Positions 30,942 through 39,528 of a stretch of 64,000 nt of DNA are shown here, piece by piece (the stretch's first letter is position 1; the number at the start of each line of letters is the position of its first letter). This stretch comes from Burkholderia vietnamiensis LMG 10929 (GTDB taxonomy: Bacteria; Pseudomonadota; Gammaproteobacteria; Burkholderiales; Burkholderiaceae). A program made the translations under genes and the position numbers. Location: positions 2,046,001 to 2,110,000 of the forward strand of contig NZ_CP009631.1 in the NCBI RefSeq assembly GCF_000959445.1, read 5' to 3'. The notes beneath the pieces were generated by a model that had not been told where the DNA came from, ran no database searches, and worked only from the letters and a program-made list of their open reading frames with translations.

Positions 30942-31295
30942 TCAGCTGCCGCGATAGGTGCTGTACGACCACGGCGACACGAGCAGCGGCACGTGGTAGT
31001 GCGATGCGGCGTCGGCGATGCCGAAGCGCAGCACGACGCGGTCGACGAAGCGCGGTTCGGGCACCTTCACGCCGAGCGACGCGAAGTAGTCGCCGGCATG
31101 GAACACGAGCTCGTATTCGCCGGCGGCGAGCGCCGCGCCTTCGAGCAGTGGCTCGTCGCAGCGGCCGTCGCTATTGGTCAGCACGGTCTTGAGCGCGCGG
31201 CGCGTTTCGCCGTCGAGCGCGTAGAGGTCCACCTTGACGGCAGCGCCGGGGCGACCGTGTGCCGTATCGAGTACGTGGGTAGTGAGCTTTCCCAT
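30942..31295 (-). CDS. uraH: 5-Hydroxyisourate hydrolase
   Basis: UraH hydrolyses 5-hydroxyisourate to OHCU, between PuuD and UraD. The 117-residue transthyretin-like protein begins MGKLTTHVLDTAHGRPG (His7) and ends in the diagnostic YRGS tetrapeptide. The start at 31295 gives the family N-terminus; a longer frame upstream is not conserved. It is the first gene of the uraH-puuD operon, divergent from the 8-oxoguanine deaminase-like gene. Confidence 0.95.
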   Translation of the reverse strand: MGKLTTHVLDTAHGRPGAAVKVDLYALDGETRRALKTVLTNSDGRCDEPLLEGAALAAGEYELVFHAGDYFASLGVKVPEPRFVDRVVLRFGIADAASHYHVPLLVSPWSYSTYRGS

Positions 31296-31775
31296 TCGTT
31301 GTGTCCTTATGTGAATGCGAGGTTCGGCGGCGACTCGATCCATTGACTGTGCGGCGGATCGAGGCTCCACGTCACGTGGCTACATACCCGTCGGCGAAAT
31401 TGATGCGAGCGCCGTGCAGGCATTGTAAGAAGGTTCCCGCGCAAATACGGACGCGATATCAAAGATAATGCGCCGCGCATGAACGGCTGTCGACGGCCGT
31501 CCATGCGCGGCCGGGGCGCGTGTGCGCTGCGTCCGATCGCGCTGCGCCGCGTACCATATCGAAACCGTGAAGCGCAGTATTCGGTTTCGCGCATTGTGCG
31601 CGGCGCGCGCTTGCGCGATGCTGCCGCGCGTACCCCGAAGACGGCATGCATGCCGGGTAACCGGGCCAGCGCGTTCGAACGGACGCAGGCACCGGTGCGT
31701 GCCGCGCAGCAGCGTTCGAACGGCCTTCAGCGTCTGCGGGAGCGGCTCCCGCAGACGGAACGACGCGGAAAACGC
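31296..31775. promoter_or_regulatory. Divergent control region with 27-base perfect dyad
   Basis: The region separates uraH and the amidohydrolase gene and contains no gene. CGTCTGCGGGAGC (31731-31743) and its exact complement (31745-31757) flank a single G, ending 18 bases before the amidohydrolase ATG. It could be an operator or an mRNA leader hairpin. A GATAAT -10-like box occurs at 31464-31469, without a good -35. Confidence 0.5.
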
Positions 31776-33188
31776 ATGAACCTCGAGCAGCACGCCGGCG
31801 CACGCGCGCCACAGCCATCCTCATCCCGCCCGACGACCCTGCTGGTCAAGCACGCCGACGTGCTCGTGACCATGGACGACACGCGCCGCGAGCTGCGTGA
31901 CGCCGGGCTTTACATCGAGGGCAACCGGATCGTCGCCGTCGGGCCGAGCGCCGAGCTGCCCGACACCGCCGACGAAGTGCTCGACCTGCGCGGCCATCTG
32001 GTGATCCCGGGGCTCGTGAACACGCATCACCACATGTACCAGAGCCTCACGCGCGCGGTGCCGGCCGCGCAGAACGCCGAGCTGTTCGGCTGGCTCACGA
32101 GCCTGTACCGGATCTGGGCGCATCTGACGCCGGAGATGATCGAGGTGTCGACGCTCACCGCGATGGCCGAGCTGCTGCAGTCGGGCTGCACGACGTCGAG
32201 CGATCATCTGTACATCTATCCGAACGGCAGCCGGCTCGACGACAGCATCGGCGCCGCGCAACGCATCGGCATGCGCTTTCACGCGAGCCGCGGCGCGATG
32301 AGCGTCGGTCAGCGCGACGGCGGGCTGCCGCCCGATTCGGTCGTCGAGCGCGAGCCGGACATCCTGCGCGACACGCAGCGGCTGATCGACGCCTATCACG
32401 ACGAAGGACGTTACGCGATGTTGCGCGTGGTCGTCGCGCCGTGCTCGCCGTTCTCGGTGAGCCGCGGCCTGATGCGCGACGCGGCGGTGCTCGCGCGCGA
32501 GCGCGGCGTGTCATTGCACACGCATCTGGCGGAGAACGTCAACGACATCGCGTACAGCCGCGAAAAATTCGGCATGACGCCCGCCGAATATGCGGAAGAT
32601 CTCGGTTGGGTCGGTCACGACGTCTGGCATGCGCACTGCGTGCAGCTCGACGATGCGGGCATCGGCCTGTTCGCGCGCACCGGCACCGGCGTCGCGCACT
32701 GCCCGTGCTCGAACATGCGCCTCGCATCGGGCATCGCGCCGATCGGGAAGATGCGGGCCGCGGGCGTGCCGGTCGGGCTCGGCGTCGACGGGTCGGCGTC
32801 GAACGACGGCGCGCAGATGGTCGCGGAAGTGCGGCATGCGCTGCTGCTGCAGCGGGTCGGCTTCGGGCCCGACGCGATGACCGCGCGCGACGCGCTCGAG
32901 ATCGCGACGCTCGGCGGCGCGAAGGTGCTCAATCGTGACGATATCGGCGCGTTGAAGCCCGGCATGGCCGCCGACTTCGCCGCGTTCGACCTGCGCCAGC
33001 CGCTCTTTGCCGGTGCGTTGCACGACCCGGTCGCGGCGCTCGTGTTCTGCGCGCCGTCGCAGGCGGCCTATACGGTGGTGAACGGCAAGGTGGTGGTGCG
33101 GGAAGGGCGGCTCGCGACGCTCGATCTGCCGCCGGTCATCGAGCGCCACAATGCGCTTGCGCAGGCGCTCGTGGAAGCGTCGCGCTGA
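31776..33188 (+). CDS. 8-Oxoguanine deaminase-like amidohydrolase
   Basis: This 470-residue metal-dependent amidohydrolase has the PGLVNTHHHMYQSLTR metal-binding His cluster (84-86), HTHLAEN, HAHCVQL and the catalytic Asp in GLGVDGSASNDG. The HHH pattern and the SASND segment match 8-oxoguanine deaminase and hydroxyatrazine ethylaminohydrolase relatives (AtzB/TrzN group). In a purine cluster, deamination of 8-oxoguanine to urate is the likely role, which would feed PuuD. The substrate is inference. The ATG at 31776 has a Pro/Ser-rich leader of about 20 residues. Confidence 0.85.
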   Translation: MNLEQHAGARAPQPSSSRPTTLLVKHADVLVTMDDTRRELRDAGLYIEGNRIVAVGPSAELPDTADEVLDLRGHLVIPGLVNTHHHMYQSLTRAVPAAQNAELFGWLTSLYRIWAHLTPEMIEVSTLTAMAELLQSGCTTSSDHLYIYPNGSRLDDSIGAAQRIGMRFHASRGAMSVGQRDGGLPPDSVVEREPDILRDTQRLIDAYHDEGRYAMLRVVVAPCSPFSVSRGLMRDAAVLARERGVSLHTHLAENVNDIAYSREKFGMTPAEYAEDLGWVGHDVWHAHCVQLDDAGIGLFARTGTGVAHCPCSNMRLASGIAPIGKMRAAGVPVGLGVDGSASNDGAQMVAEVRHALLLQRVGFGPDAMTARDALEIATLGGAKVLNRDDIGALKPGMAADFAAFDLRQPLFAGALHDPVAALVFCAPSQAAYTVVNGKVVVREGRLATLDLPPVIERHNALAQALVEASR

Positions 33189-33251
33189 CGCGGCGCGCGC
33201 GAACATGCGCGGCCGGCGTTGCGTCTTCCGGCCGTGCCCCGCCCGCTACGC

Positions 33252-34181
33252 TTACGCCTCGATCAACGTGCGCGTCGCTTCGGCAACCAGGCTGCGCAGC
33301 CAGCGCACTTCGTCCGAGTAATGGCAGCGTTCGTGCCACAGCTGGTAGTACTGCATCGGCGGAAAGTCGAGCGGGGCCGGCACGACCGACAGCGGCAGGA
33401 ACTTCGCGTAATGGTCGGCGAACAGGCGCGTCGTCGTGAAGATCAGGTCGGACTTCACGAGCACATACGGCGCGAGGTTGAAGTACGGCAGCGTGACGAC
33501 CACGTGACGCTTGAGCCGTTCGCGCGCGAGATGCACGTCGATCGCGCCGCGCTGGCCGACCGAATACGGCGTCGGCGCGAGGTGCGGCGCGTTCAGGTAC
33601 TGATCGAGCGTAAGCCCGCCGCGCTTCGCGAACGGATGCGTGTTGCTCATCAGGCAAACGATTTCGTCGACGAACAGGTTGGACAAATGCAGCTGCTCGG
33701 GCGGCTCGGGCCAGTTGCCGACGACGATGTCGAGCTTGCCGTCTTCGAGTGCCAGTTCGTAGTCGAACGCGGGGCCGAGCGAGTGGAATTCGAGTGTCGC
33801 ATTCGGCGCGGCCTGTCGGAAGCGTTCGACCACCGTCGGCACGAACAGCACGTTCAGATAGTCGGGACAGCCGATCCGGTAGCAGCGGATCGACGTGGCC
33901 GGGTCGAAGCTGTGCTGCTGAAACTTGATGCGCTCGATCTCGCGCAGCGCGTTCTGTACCGGCTCGAGCAGGCGCAGCCCGTATTCGGTCGGCACCATGC
34001 CGGACTTGCCGCGCACGAGCAGCGGGTCGCCGGTGATGTCGCGCAGGCGGCGCAGCGCGGCGCTGATCGCCGGTTGCGACTGGTTCAGTTTGACGGCCGC
34101 GCGCGTGACGCTGCGCTCCATCAACAAGGTGTGCAAGACGCGCAAGAGGTACGTGTCGATCGCCTCGCGTTGCTGACTCAT
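33252..34181 (-). CDS. LysR-family transcriptional regulator
   Basis: The 309-residue protein has an N-terminal winged helix (about 10-70; RSVTRAAVKLNQSQPAISAALRRLRD) and a periplasmic-binding-like effector domain. The segment LLVRGKSGMVPTEYGLRLLEPV is typical of LysR proteins close to those controlling aromatic or nitrogen catabolism. It is convergent with the amidohydrolase gene at the edge of the purine cluster, so it may respond to a purine intermediate. That link is only positional. Confidence 0.9.
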   Translation of the reverse strand: MSQQREAIDTYLLRVLHTLLMERSVTRAAVKLNQSQPAISAALRRLRDITGDPLLVRGKSGMVPTEYGLRLLEPVQNALREIERIKFQQHSFDPATSIRCYRIGCPDYLNVLFVPTVVERFRQAAPNATLEFHSLGPAFDYELALEDGKLDIVVGNWPEPPEQLHLSNLFVDEIVCLMSNTHPFAKRGGLTLDQYLNAPHLAPTPYSVGQRGAIDVHLARERLKRHVVVTLPYFNLAPYVLVKSDLIFTTTRLFADHYAKFLPLSVVPAPLDFPPMQYYQLWHERCHYSDEVRWLRSLVAEATRTLIEA

Positions 34182-34396
34182 GGTATCTCCGTTTATATGT
34201 CCAGGCTGATCGAGGGGGAGGTGGGGTATATCGTTTTTAATATGGAAGAAAATCAGCGTCAAGCGATGGATACCCGCGGCCGCGAGCCGGACGGGCCTCG
34301 CGCGAAGGGCGGTACACGGGCGCGAAGACCAACGCGGACGCGCGTTGCACGCATCCGCGGGCTTCGCGCGCCGGGCTTCCGGGCGCGTTCGGCGCG

Positions 34397-34606
34397 TCAG
34401 TCGTCGATGCGCATGCCGACTTTCAGCGTGACCTGCCAGTGGATCACCTGATCGCCTTCGATGTGTCCGCGCGTTTCGGTGACCTGAAACCAGTGCAGGT
34501 TGTGCAGCGTCTTGCCGGCTTTCGAGATCGCGTTGCGGATCGCGTCGTCGCACGATTGCCGCGACGATCCGGTCAGTTCGATCAGCTTGTACACGTGGTC
34601 GCTCAT
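34397..34606 (-). CDS. Dodecin flavin-binding protein
   Basis: Dodecins are dodecameric flavin/CoA storage proteins of about 70 residues. The 69-residue product starts [15 protein letters not shown] and carries the family strand [18 protein letters not shown] with the flavin-stacking Trp, and [16 protein letters not shown]. It is transcribed alone, divergent from the dehydrogenase gene; a GGGCTCC sequence before the start is a weak ribosome site. Confidence 0.93.
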   Translation of the reverse strand: MSDHVYKLIELTGSSRQSCDDAIRNAISKAGKTLHNLHWFQVTETRGHIEGDQVIHWQVTLKVGMRIDD

Positions 34607-34739
34607 GATGGGCTCCGTGAAATGTCGGTATGTGCGGGTGCAAGAGGCGGGCCCGACGCGCGGCCGCGCGCACCAGGCCTGTTTGAGTGATAGGTATGAT
34701 GGGCGGCAACTGCAACCTTGATTGGAGGCGACGAATATC

Positions 34740-35633
34740 GTGGAAGTCGGATTTTGCGGACCGGGATTGATGGGCGCGCCGATGATTCGGCATTTGCTGG
34801 CGGCGGGGCACCGCGTCGGCGTATGGAATCGCACGCGCGCGAAGGCGGAGGCGCTCGAGCAGGATGGCGCGCGGGTGGTCGACACGCCGCGTGAACTGGC
34901 CGAGCAGGTCGATACGGTGTTCGTCTGCGTGCTCGACGGCCGCGCGGTCGGCGACGTCGTGTTCGGCGCGCACGGGCTGCTCGCCGGCGACGCGAACGCG
35001 CGCCGCGTGCAACGCATCGTCGATCACTCGAGTATCGCGCCTGCCGCGACGCGCGATTACGCGGCGCGTGCGGCGGCGCTCGGCGTCGGCTGGGTCGACG
35101 CGCCGGTATCGGGCGGCGTGCCGGGCGCCCAGGCCGGCACGCTCGCGGTGATGGCCGGCGGCAACGCGGCGGACCTCGACGCGGTGCGGCCGCTGATCGA
35201 CCGCTACGCGTCGCGCATCACGCATATGGGCGACGCGGGCGCGGGACAGACGGCGAAGCTCTGCAACCAGGCGATCGTCACCGCGACGGTCACCGCGATT
35301 GCCGAAGCCGTGGGCCTCGCGCAGGCGAGCGGCATCGACGCCGCGCGTCTGGCCGACGCGCTGGCGGGCGGCTGGGCAGATTCGGTACTGCTGCAGACCT
35401 TCGTGCCGCGGATGACGTCAGGCGGTCATCCGTCGATCGGCGCGCTGAGCACGTTTCAGAAGGATGTCGATGCAATCGCGGACGCGGCCCGCGACACGGG
35501 CGCGGTGATGCCCGTAGCGGCGACGGTGCAGCAGGTGTTGCGGCTGGGCGCCGCGCAGGGCCTTGCCGGCGCGGATTTCGCCGCGTTCATCGACATCCTG
35601 CGGCCCGGCAACGGACGGGCCGCCGCGACATGA
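34740..35633 (+). CDS. HIBADH-family NAD(P)-dependent oxidoreductase
   Basis: This 297-residue beta-hydroxyacid dehydrogenase has a Rossmann motif near the start ([13 protein letters not shown]), the [24 protein letters not shown] substrate segment and the catalytic Lys in GQTAKLCNQ. Relatives act on 3-hydroxyisobutyrate, tartronate semialdehyde or succinic semialdehyde; a tartronate semialdehyde reductase role downstream of glyoxylate would fit the purine cluster but is unproven. A GTG start at 34740 is chosen because GGAGG lies 11 bases upstream. Confidence 0.88.
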   Translation: MEVGFCGPGLMGAPMIRHLLAAGHRVGVWNRTRAKAEALEQDGARVVDTPRELAEQVDTVFVCVLDGRAVGDVVFGAHGLLAGDANARRVQRIVDHSSIAPAATRDYAARAAALGVGWVDAPVSGGVPGAQAGTLAVMAGGNAADLDAVRPLIDRYASRITHMGDAGAGQTAKLCNQAIVTATVTAIAEAVGLAQASGIDAARLADALAGGWADSVLLQTFVPRMTSGGHPSIGALSTFQKDVDAIADAARDTGAVMPVAATVQQVLRLGAAQGLAGADFAAFIDILRPGNGRAAAT

Positions 35634-35667
35634 GCGCGGCGCGGCCGAAACGGTACGCGTGAATGGC

Positions 35668-35696
35668 AGATGGGCCGCCCTCGGGCGGCCCATCTT
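35668..35696. terminator. Bidirectional intrinsic terminator
   Basis: GATGGGCCGCC and GGCGGCCCATC form a long hairpin between the convergent dehydrogenase and minus-strand hypothetical gene. Confidence 0.88.
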
Positions 35697-35707
35697 GCTG
35701 TGGCGGT

Positions 35708-36154
35708 TCAGCCGAGCGAGCGCGGCGTCGTGTCGCCGGCGTTCTGGCGTCCGAGCCCGCCGCGCAGGCTCGCCTTCGTGCCCGCACCAAACTCGGGCAG
35801 GATGCGCGTGCGGGCGCGGCTCGCGAACACGAGGAAGCCGAAGCCGTTTGCCTCGTACCAATAGCCGCCGTTCTCGAGACCGTCGAGCGGCTGTTCGAGT
35901 GCGTTGGCGATCGATTCGATGCAGCGCTTGCGGAGCTCGGCAATGGCCGGATAGGGCGGGTGTGCGCCGCGCACGCTGCACAGGAGCACGTCGAGGCCGG
36001 GCAGCACGTGGGCATAGAGGACGGGCTCGTCCTGCGCACGGGCGCGGGCAATCTTGGTGTCGAGTTGCGCGAACGGCTTCGAATGGCGCAATACCGCGAG
36101 GAACGACTCGTGGCCATCCTGTTGCGCGCGTCGACGTTTTTTCGGGAAGGACAT
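35708..36154 (-). CDS. Conserved-looking hypothetical protein
   Basis: I do not recognise this gene. The 148-residue product is a soluble protein with a basic N-terminus (SFPKKRRRAQQDGHESF), a central segment DEPVLYAHVLPGLDVLLCSVRG, and an aromatic motif NGGYWYEANGFGFLVFASRART. No membrane segment or known domain is visible. GAAGG lies upstream of the ATG at 36154. It stands alone between two terminators. Confidence 0.6.
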   Translation of the reverse strand: MSFPKKRRRAQQDGHESFLAVLRHSKPFAQLDTKIARARAQDEPVLYAHVLPGLDVLLCSVRGAHPPYPAIAELRKRCIESIANALEQPLDGLENGGYWYEANGFGFLVFASRARTRILPEFGAGTKASLRGGLGRQNAGDTTPRSLG

Positions 36155-36427
36155 AAACACTCGCCTCAAAAACAATTGCAAGAAATGCGGCACTTTCATG
36201 CGACCCACTCCCGGCTATGTACGCCGCATGTCGATCCTTTATAGCACACGAAAATGCTGCATTCGTGAGGTACGACGATCAATGTCTCCCGTCGACCCGC
36301 TTGCCACGATGATCGACACAGCCAGCGTCTTGGCGCCCGTACTGTCGTTTAGTCTCCATCATAGACCTGCTTTTCGCGCGCGTGCATTCGCGCGTCACAA
36401 AAAAGTGCGAGGCGTGCCGCGCCGATG
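36155..36427. other. Gap upstream of the hypothetical gene
   Basis: This 273-base stretch separates the hypothetical gene at 36154 from the mscL terminator. It is relatively AT-rich (for example CTTTATAGCACACG around 36237) and probably contains the promoter of the minus-strand gene. I see no gene in it. Confidence 0.4.
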
Positions 36428-36452
36428 AAAAAGGCCCGCACGTGGCGGGCCT
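36428..36452 (-). terminator. Intrinsic terminator after mscL
   Basis: Read on the minus strand, AGGCCCGCC and GCGGGCCT pair and are followed by five T. Confidence 0.88.
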
Positions 36453-36496
36453 GGCAGATACGGCATGACGCGGCGTGAGCCGGCGTGGTGCGGCGC

Positions 36497-36928
36497 TCAG
36501 CGCTGCTTCAGCGAATCGCGGATCTCGCGCAGCAGCAGCACGTCTTCGGGCGTCGCGGCCGGAGCGGCTTCGGCGGGCTTGCGCAGCTTGTTGATGAATT
36601 TCACCATCAGGAAAATGATGAACGCAAGGATCACGAAATTGATCGCCACGGTGATGAACGAGCCGTAGCCGAATGCGGCGACGCCCGCGGCCTGCAGGTC
36701 CTTGAACGAATCGGGATTACCCTTGAACGACGGCGGGATGGTGCCGAGCAGAATGAATTTGTTCGAGAAATCCAGACCGCCGGTCAGCACGCCGATCACC
36801 GGCATGATGAGGTCCTTCACGACCGAGTCGACGATCTTCGAGAACGCGCCGCCGATGATCACGCCGACGGCGAGATCCATCACGTTGCCTTTGACGGCGA
36901 ACTCCTTGAATTCCTTGATTATGCTCAT
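36497..36928 (-). CDS. mscL: Large-conductance mechanosensitive channel
   Basis: MscL releases solutes on hypo-osmotic shock. The 143-residue protein starts [20 protein letters not shown] and has TM1 (about 15-45, [20 protein letters not shown]), a periplasmic loop, TM2 (about 78-100, [19 protein letters not shown]) and a C-terminal helix ending LREIRDSL. All are canonical. It is downstream of two envelope-related genes on the same strand, though 224 bases away from the nearest. Confidence 0.97.
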   Translation of the reverse strand: MSIIKEFKEFAVKGNVMDLAVGVIIGGAFSKIVDSVVKDLIMPVIGVLTGGLDFSNKFILLGTIPPSFKGNPDSFKDLQAAGVAAFGYGSFITVAINFVILAFIIFLMVKFINKLRKPAEAAPAATPEDVLLLREIRDSLKQR

Positions 36929-37152
36929 GAGCGGCTTTCTCCTGGTTGGGGCGGGGACAGGCGTGCCGCGACGCGCAGGGCTGCGAAGCGTCTGATCGGT
37001 GGGGTATCGGAGGCACGCCGATGGCCGCATGATAGCGAACGTGCCCCATTGTCGGTAGCCCATCTTGAGATGATTAACAAATCGATGGGCGCGCGCACTT
37101 CGATGCGGGAAGGCGCGCAGGCGGGCGTCGTGCGAGGTGTCGACGGGAACGC

Positions 37153-38334
37153 TCAACTGTTGTCGTCGGTCCAGCCGTCGTCGTTGCCGCCGAGATCGAC
37201 ACCGCCGCCGTTGCCGTCGCTCCAGTCGGTGTTGTCGCCGCGGCCGAGGTCGAAGCCCGCATCGTTGTTGTCGGGGCGGCGGCGCTGATCGTCGACGATC
37301 ACGTCGCGCTCGACCACGCGCTCGCGTCCGCCGGACATCGCTTCGCCGAGCAGCACGCCGGTCAGCAGCCCGCCCATGCCGCCGCCGAAACCGCCGCCTT
37401 GCTGCACCACGACGGGCGGCTGCTGGGGCGGGTACGGTTGCTGCGGGTATGGTTGTTGCTGATACGGCTGGCCCTGCATGCCGGTCACGCGATCGGCTTC
37501 CTGCGCATACACGGAGCCGCTGCCGTTCGCGGGCGCGGCCGGCGGCGCGCTCGGATCGGGACGGCCTTCGACGCGAGCCTTCACGCTCGCATGCCGCTGT
37601 TCGAGTTCGTCGATCCGATAGGGCGGCACCGGGCTCTTGCCGCTCGACAGCGCTTCGACCAGTGCGCGCGCATCGGTTTCGATGCCTTCGAGCTCGCCGG
37701 TGAGCGCGGCGGCGCCGGGCGCCGTCGACAGCTTCGCGTCGAGTTTCAGCGGACGGATGTCGTTCAGCACGTCGGTGGCGCGCTTCAGCTGCGTGCGCCG
37801 TTCGTCGTCGGCGCGGCTGTCGCCCGCGGAGCGCGCGCGGCGCAGCGTCCAGCGCAGCACCAGCGCAATGATCGCGACGAGCAGGCCCAGCACGATCCAC
37901 ATGCCGGCGGACGGTCCGTGTTTCGCGGGCGGCGCCACCGGCGCGACTGGCGCGACCGAGGGCTGCAACGAGCCGGCTTGCGGCGCGGCAGGCGTGGTGG
38001 CGCGCGTACGTCCGGCATCGGCACGGATGCGCGCTTCGGTTTGCGCGAAGCGCGACGCGTCGGTGAAGCGCAGTTGCGGATCGAGCGTCCTGGCCTGCTG
38101 CAACTGGGCGAGCGCGTCGGACGCGCGGCCTTCGCGGTCGAGCACCTGCGCGTACAGATAGCGCGCGTGCGCGTTGTTCGGATGGGCGTCGATGACTTGC
38201 GACAACTGCGTGTCGGCGCGTTGCCAGTCGCGCTGGGCGATCGACTGCTCGACCTGTTGCAGCGACGGGACCGCAAACGCGGCGGACGACAGCAGCATCA
38301 GCGAGAGGCCGAGTGCGGCGAGGGATTTCTTCAT
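37153..38334 (-). CDS. Membrane-anchored TPR protein with Pro/Gln- and Gly-rich tail
   Basis: The 393-residue protein has a signal peptide ([21 protein letters not shown]), a TPR-like region (about 25-90; [19 protein letters not shown]), an Ala/Pro linker, one membrane helix (about 147-163), a cytoplasmic helical domain, a [16 protein letters not shown] repeat segment, a Gly-rich glycine-glycine stretch and an acidic Asp/Asn/Trp tail. It lies 75 bases after the PspA-like gene and is probably in its operon. The function is not known; an envelope stress role is suggested by the neighbour. Confidence 0.78.
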   Translation of the reverse strand: MKKSLAALGLSLMLLSSAAFAVPSLQQVEQSIAQRDWQRADTQLSQVIDAHPNNAHARYLYAQVLDREGRASDALAQLQQARTLDPQLRFTDASRFAQTEARIRADAGRTRATTPAAPQAGSLQPSVAPVAPVAPPAKHGPSAGMWIVLGLLVAIIALVLRWTLRRARSAGDSRADDERRTQLKRATDVLNDIRPLKLDAKLSTAPGAAALTGELEGIETDARALVEALSSGKSPVPPYRIDELEQRHASVKARVEGRPDPSAPPAAPANGSGSVYAQEADRVTGMQGQPYQQQPYPQQPYPPQQPPVVVQQGGGFGGGMGGLLTGVLLGEAMSGGRERVVERDVIVDDQRRRPDNNDAGFDLGRGDNTDWSDGNGGGVDLGGNDDGWTDDNS

Positions 38335-38409
38335 GATCGAACCGGGCATTCTTGCCCGCCTCCTGGATCGGTGCGCGCCGCGGACGCTCGGCCCGCGGCG
38401 CGCGTGCCG

Positions 38410-39090
38410 TTACTGCGCGGGCGTGTCGAGCTGTTTCTTCAGCGCCGCGAGGCGGTCTTCGACCGACGGGCCCTTGTTCAATGCGGCGAGCTTGTCGTCG
38501 AGCGCCTTGCCGCTCGACGTGTCGGCCGAGTTCAGGCGTGCGTCCGAACGCGCATTCTGCAGCGCGACCTTGTCCTCGAGCTTCTGGAAGTCTTCCGACA
38601 GGTTCTTGCCGCCGATGCCGCCCAGGGCGCTCGCCGCGACATCCTTCGCCTGCGCGATTTCCTGCTTTGCCTGCAGGATGTTCGAGCGGGCGTTCAGATC
38701 GTTGCGGCGCGCCCGCATGTCGGCGATCTGCCCCTTCAGCTTGTCGACCGACGGTTCGAGCGTGGTCAGCTCGGCCGCGAGCGCGTCGCGCTCGGCTTCC
38801 GCGTTCGCCTGCGCGGCGAGCGCCTCGCGCGCGAGCGCTTCGTCGCCGGCCTGCAGCGCGCGCTTCGCGCCGTCCTCGTACTTCTTCACCTTGTCGTCGG
38901 CCGCATCGCGCTTGCTGCGCTGGGTCGCGACCTGTGCCTCGATTTCGATCAGCGAATTCTCGGCACGGCCGATGCTGTCGTCGAGCTCCCGCACGATCTG
39001 CCGTGCGTCGCGCGACGGATCCTGTACCGAATCGGCCGCGTCGTTCAGCAGGCCCTTGATCGTGCGCGAAACAGAGTCGAAAAGCGACAT
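38410..39090 (-). CDS. PspA/IM30 family protein
   Basis: The 226-residue protein is almost entirely alpha-helical coiled coil, as in PspA/IM30/Vipp1. It begins [28 protein letters not shown] and continues with heptad-rich helices. PspA-like proteins bind stored-curvature-stressed inner membranes and form ESCRT-III-like assemblies. No pspF, pspB or pspC homologue is in the window. The following TPR membrane gene is likely co-transcribed and may be a partner. Confidence 0.88.
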   Translation of the reverse strand: MSLFDSVSRTIKGLLNDAADSVQDPSRDARQIVRELDDSIGRAENSLIEIEAQVATQRSKRDAADDKVKKYEDGAKRALQAGDEALAREALAAQANAEAERDALAAELTTLEPSVDKLKGQIADMRARRNDLNARSNILQAKQEIAQAKDVAASALGGIGGKNLSEDFQKLEDKVALQNARSDARLNSADTSSGKALDDKLAALNKGPSVEDRLAALKKQLDTPAQ

Positions 39091-39528
39091 GAAATCCTCC
39101 GTGGTTTGAAAGGTGCCGCGTGAGCGGCAACGCCCGTCGCGAATCGGTTCCGACCCGCGTGAGCCGGCGGATATTACACCGCCGCCCGCTTAAATACGGC
39201 TTAATTGCGCGAGTTCAAGCGCTGCGGGTCGCGTCGATTCGATGCTTTCGCGATTGAAAGCAACGGCGCGGCGCGCAGCGCGCTGCGCGACCATGATAGG
39301 CGCAGCCTGCGGCGAATACGTTCCGCAATTCGCCGCAGTGCGGGAATTTTTACAAAAAATCGCGAAGTCAACCGGTCGATTTCATTAAAATGCGCTGTCA
39401 CGTCGCGGGAACGGATCGCTGCGCCACGCGGTCTGTCGACGTGACAGTGCCACGATGCACCCACTCTGATTCATCCGCTTGCCTATCCGCATGCGTCCGA
39501 GGGCGCCACGTTCGCCCGCCATTCCGAC
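39091..39528. promoter_or_regulatory. Intergenic region upstream of mrcA and the PspA-like gene
   Basis: This 438-base region holds no gene. It contains an 11-base inverted repeat, CTGCGGCGAAT (39307-39317) and ATTCGCCGCAG (39328-39338), and AT-rich stretches with a TAAAAT -10-like box at 39386-39391. Divergent promoters are expected here; no clear -35 was seen. Confidence 0.4.
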
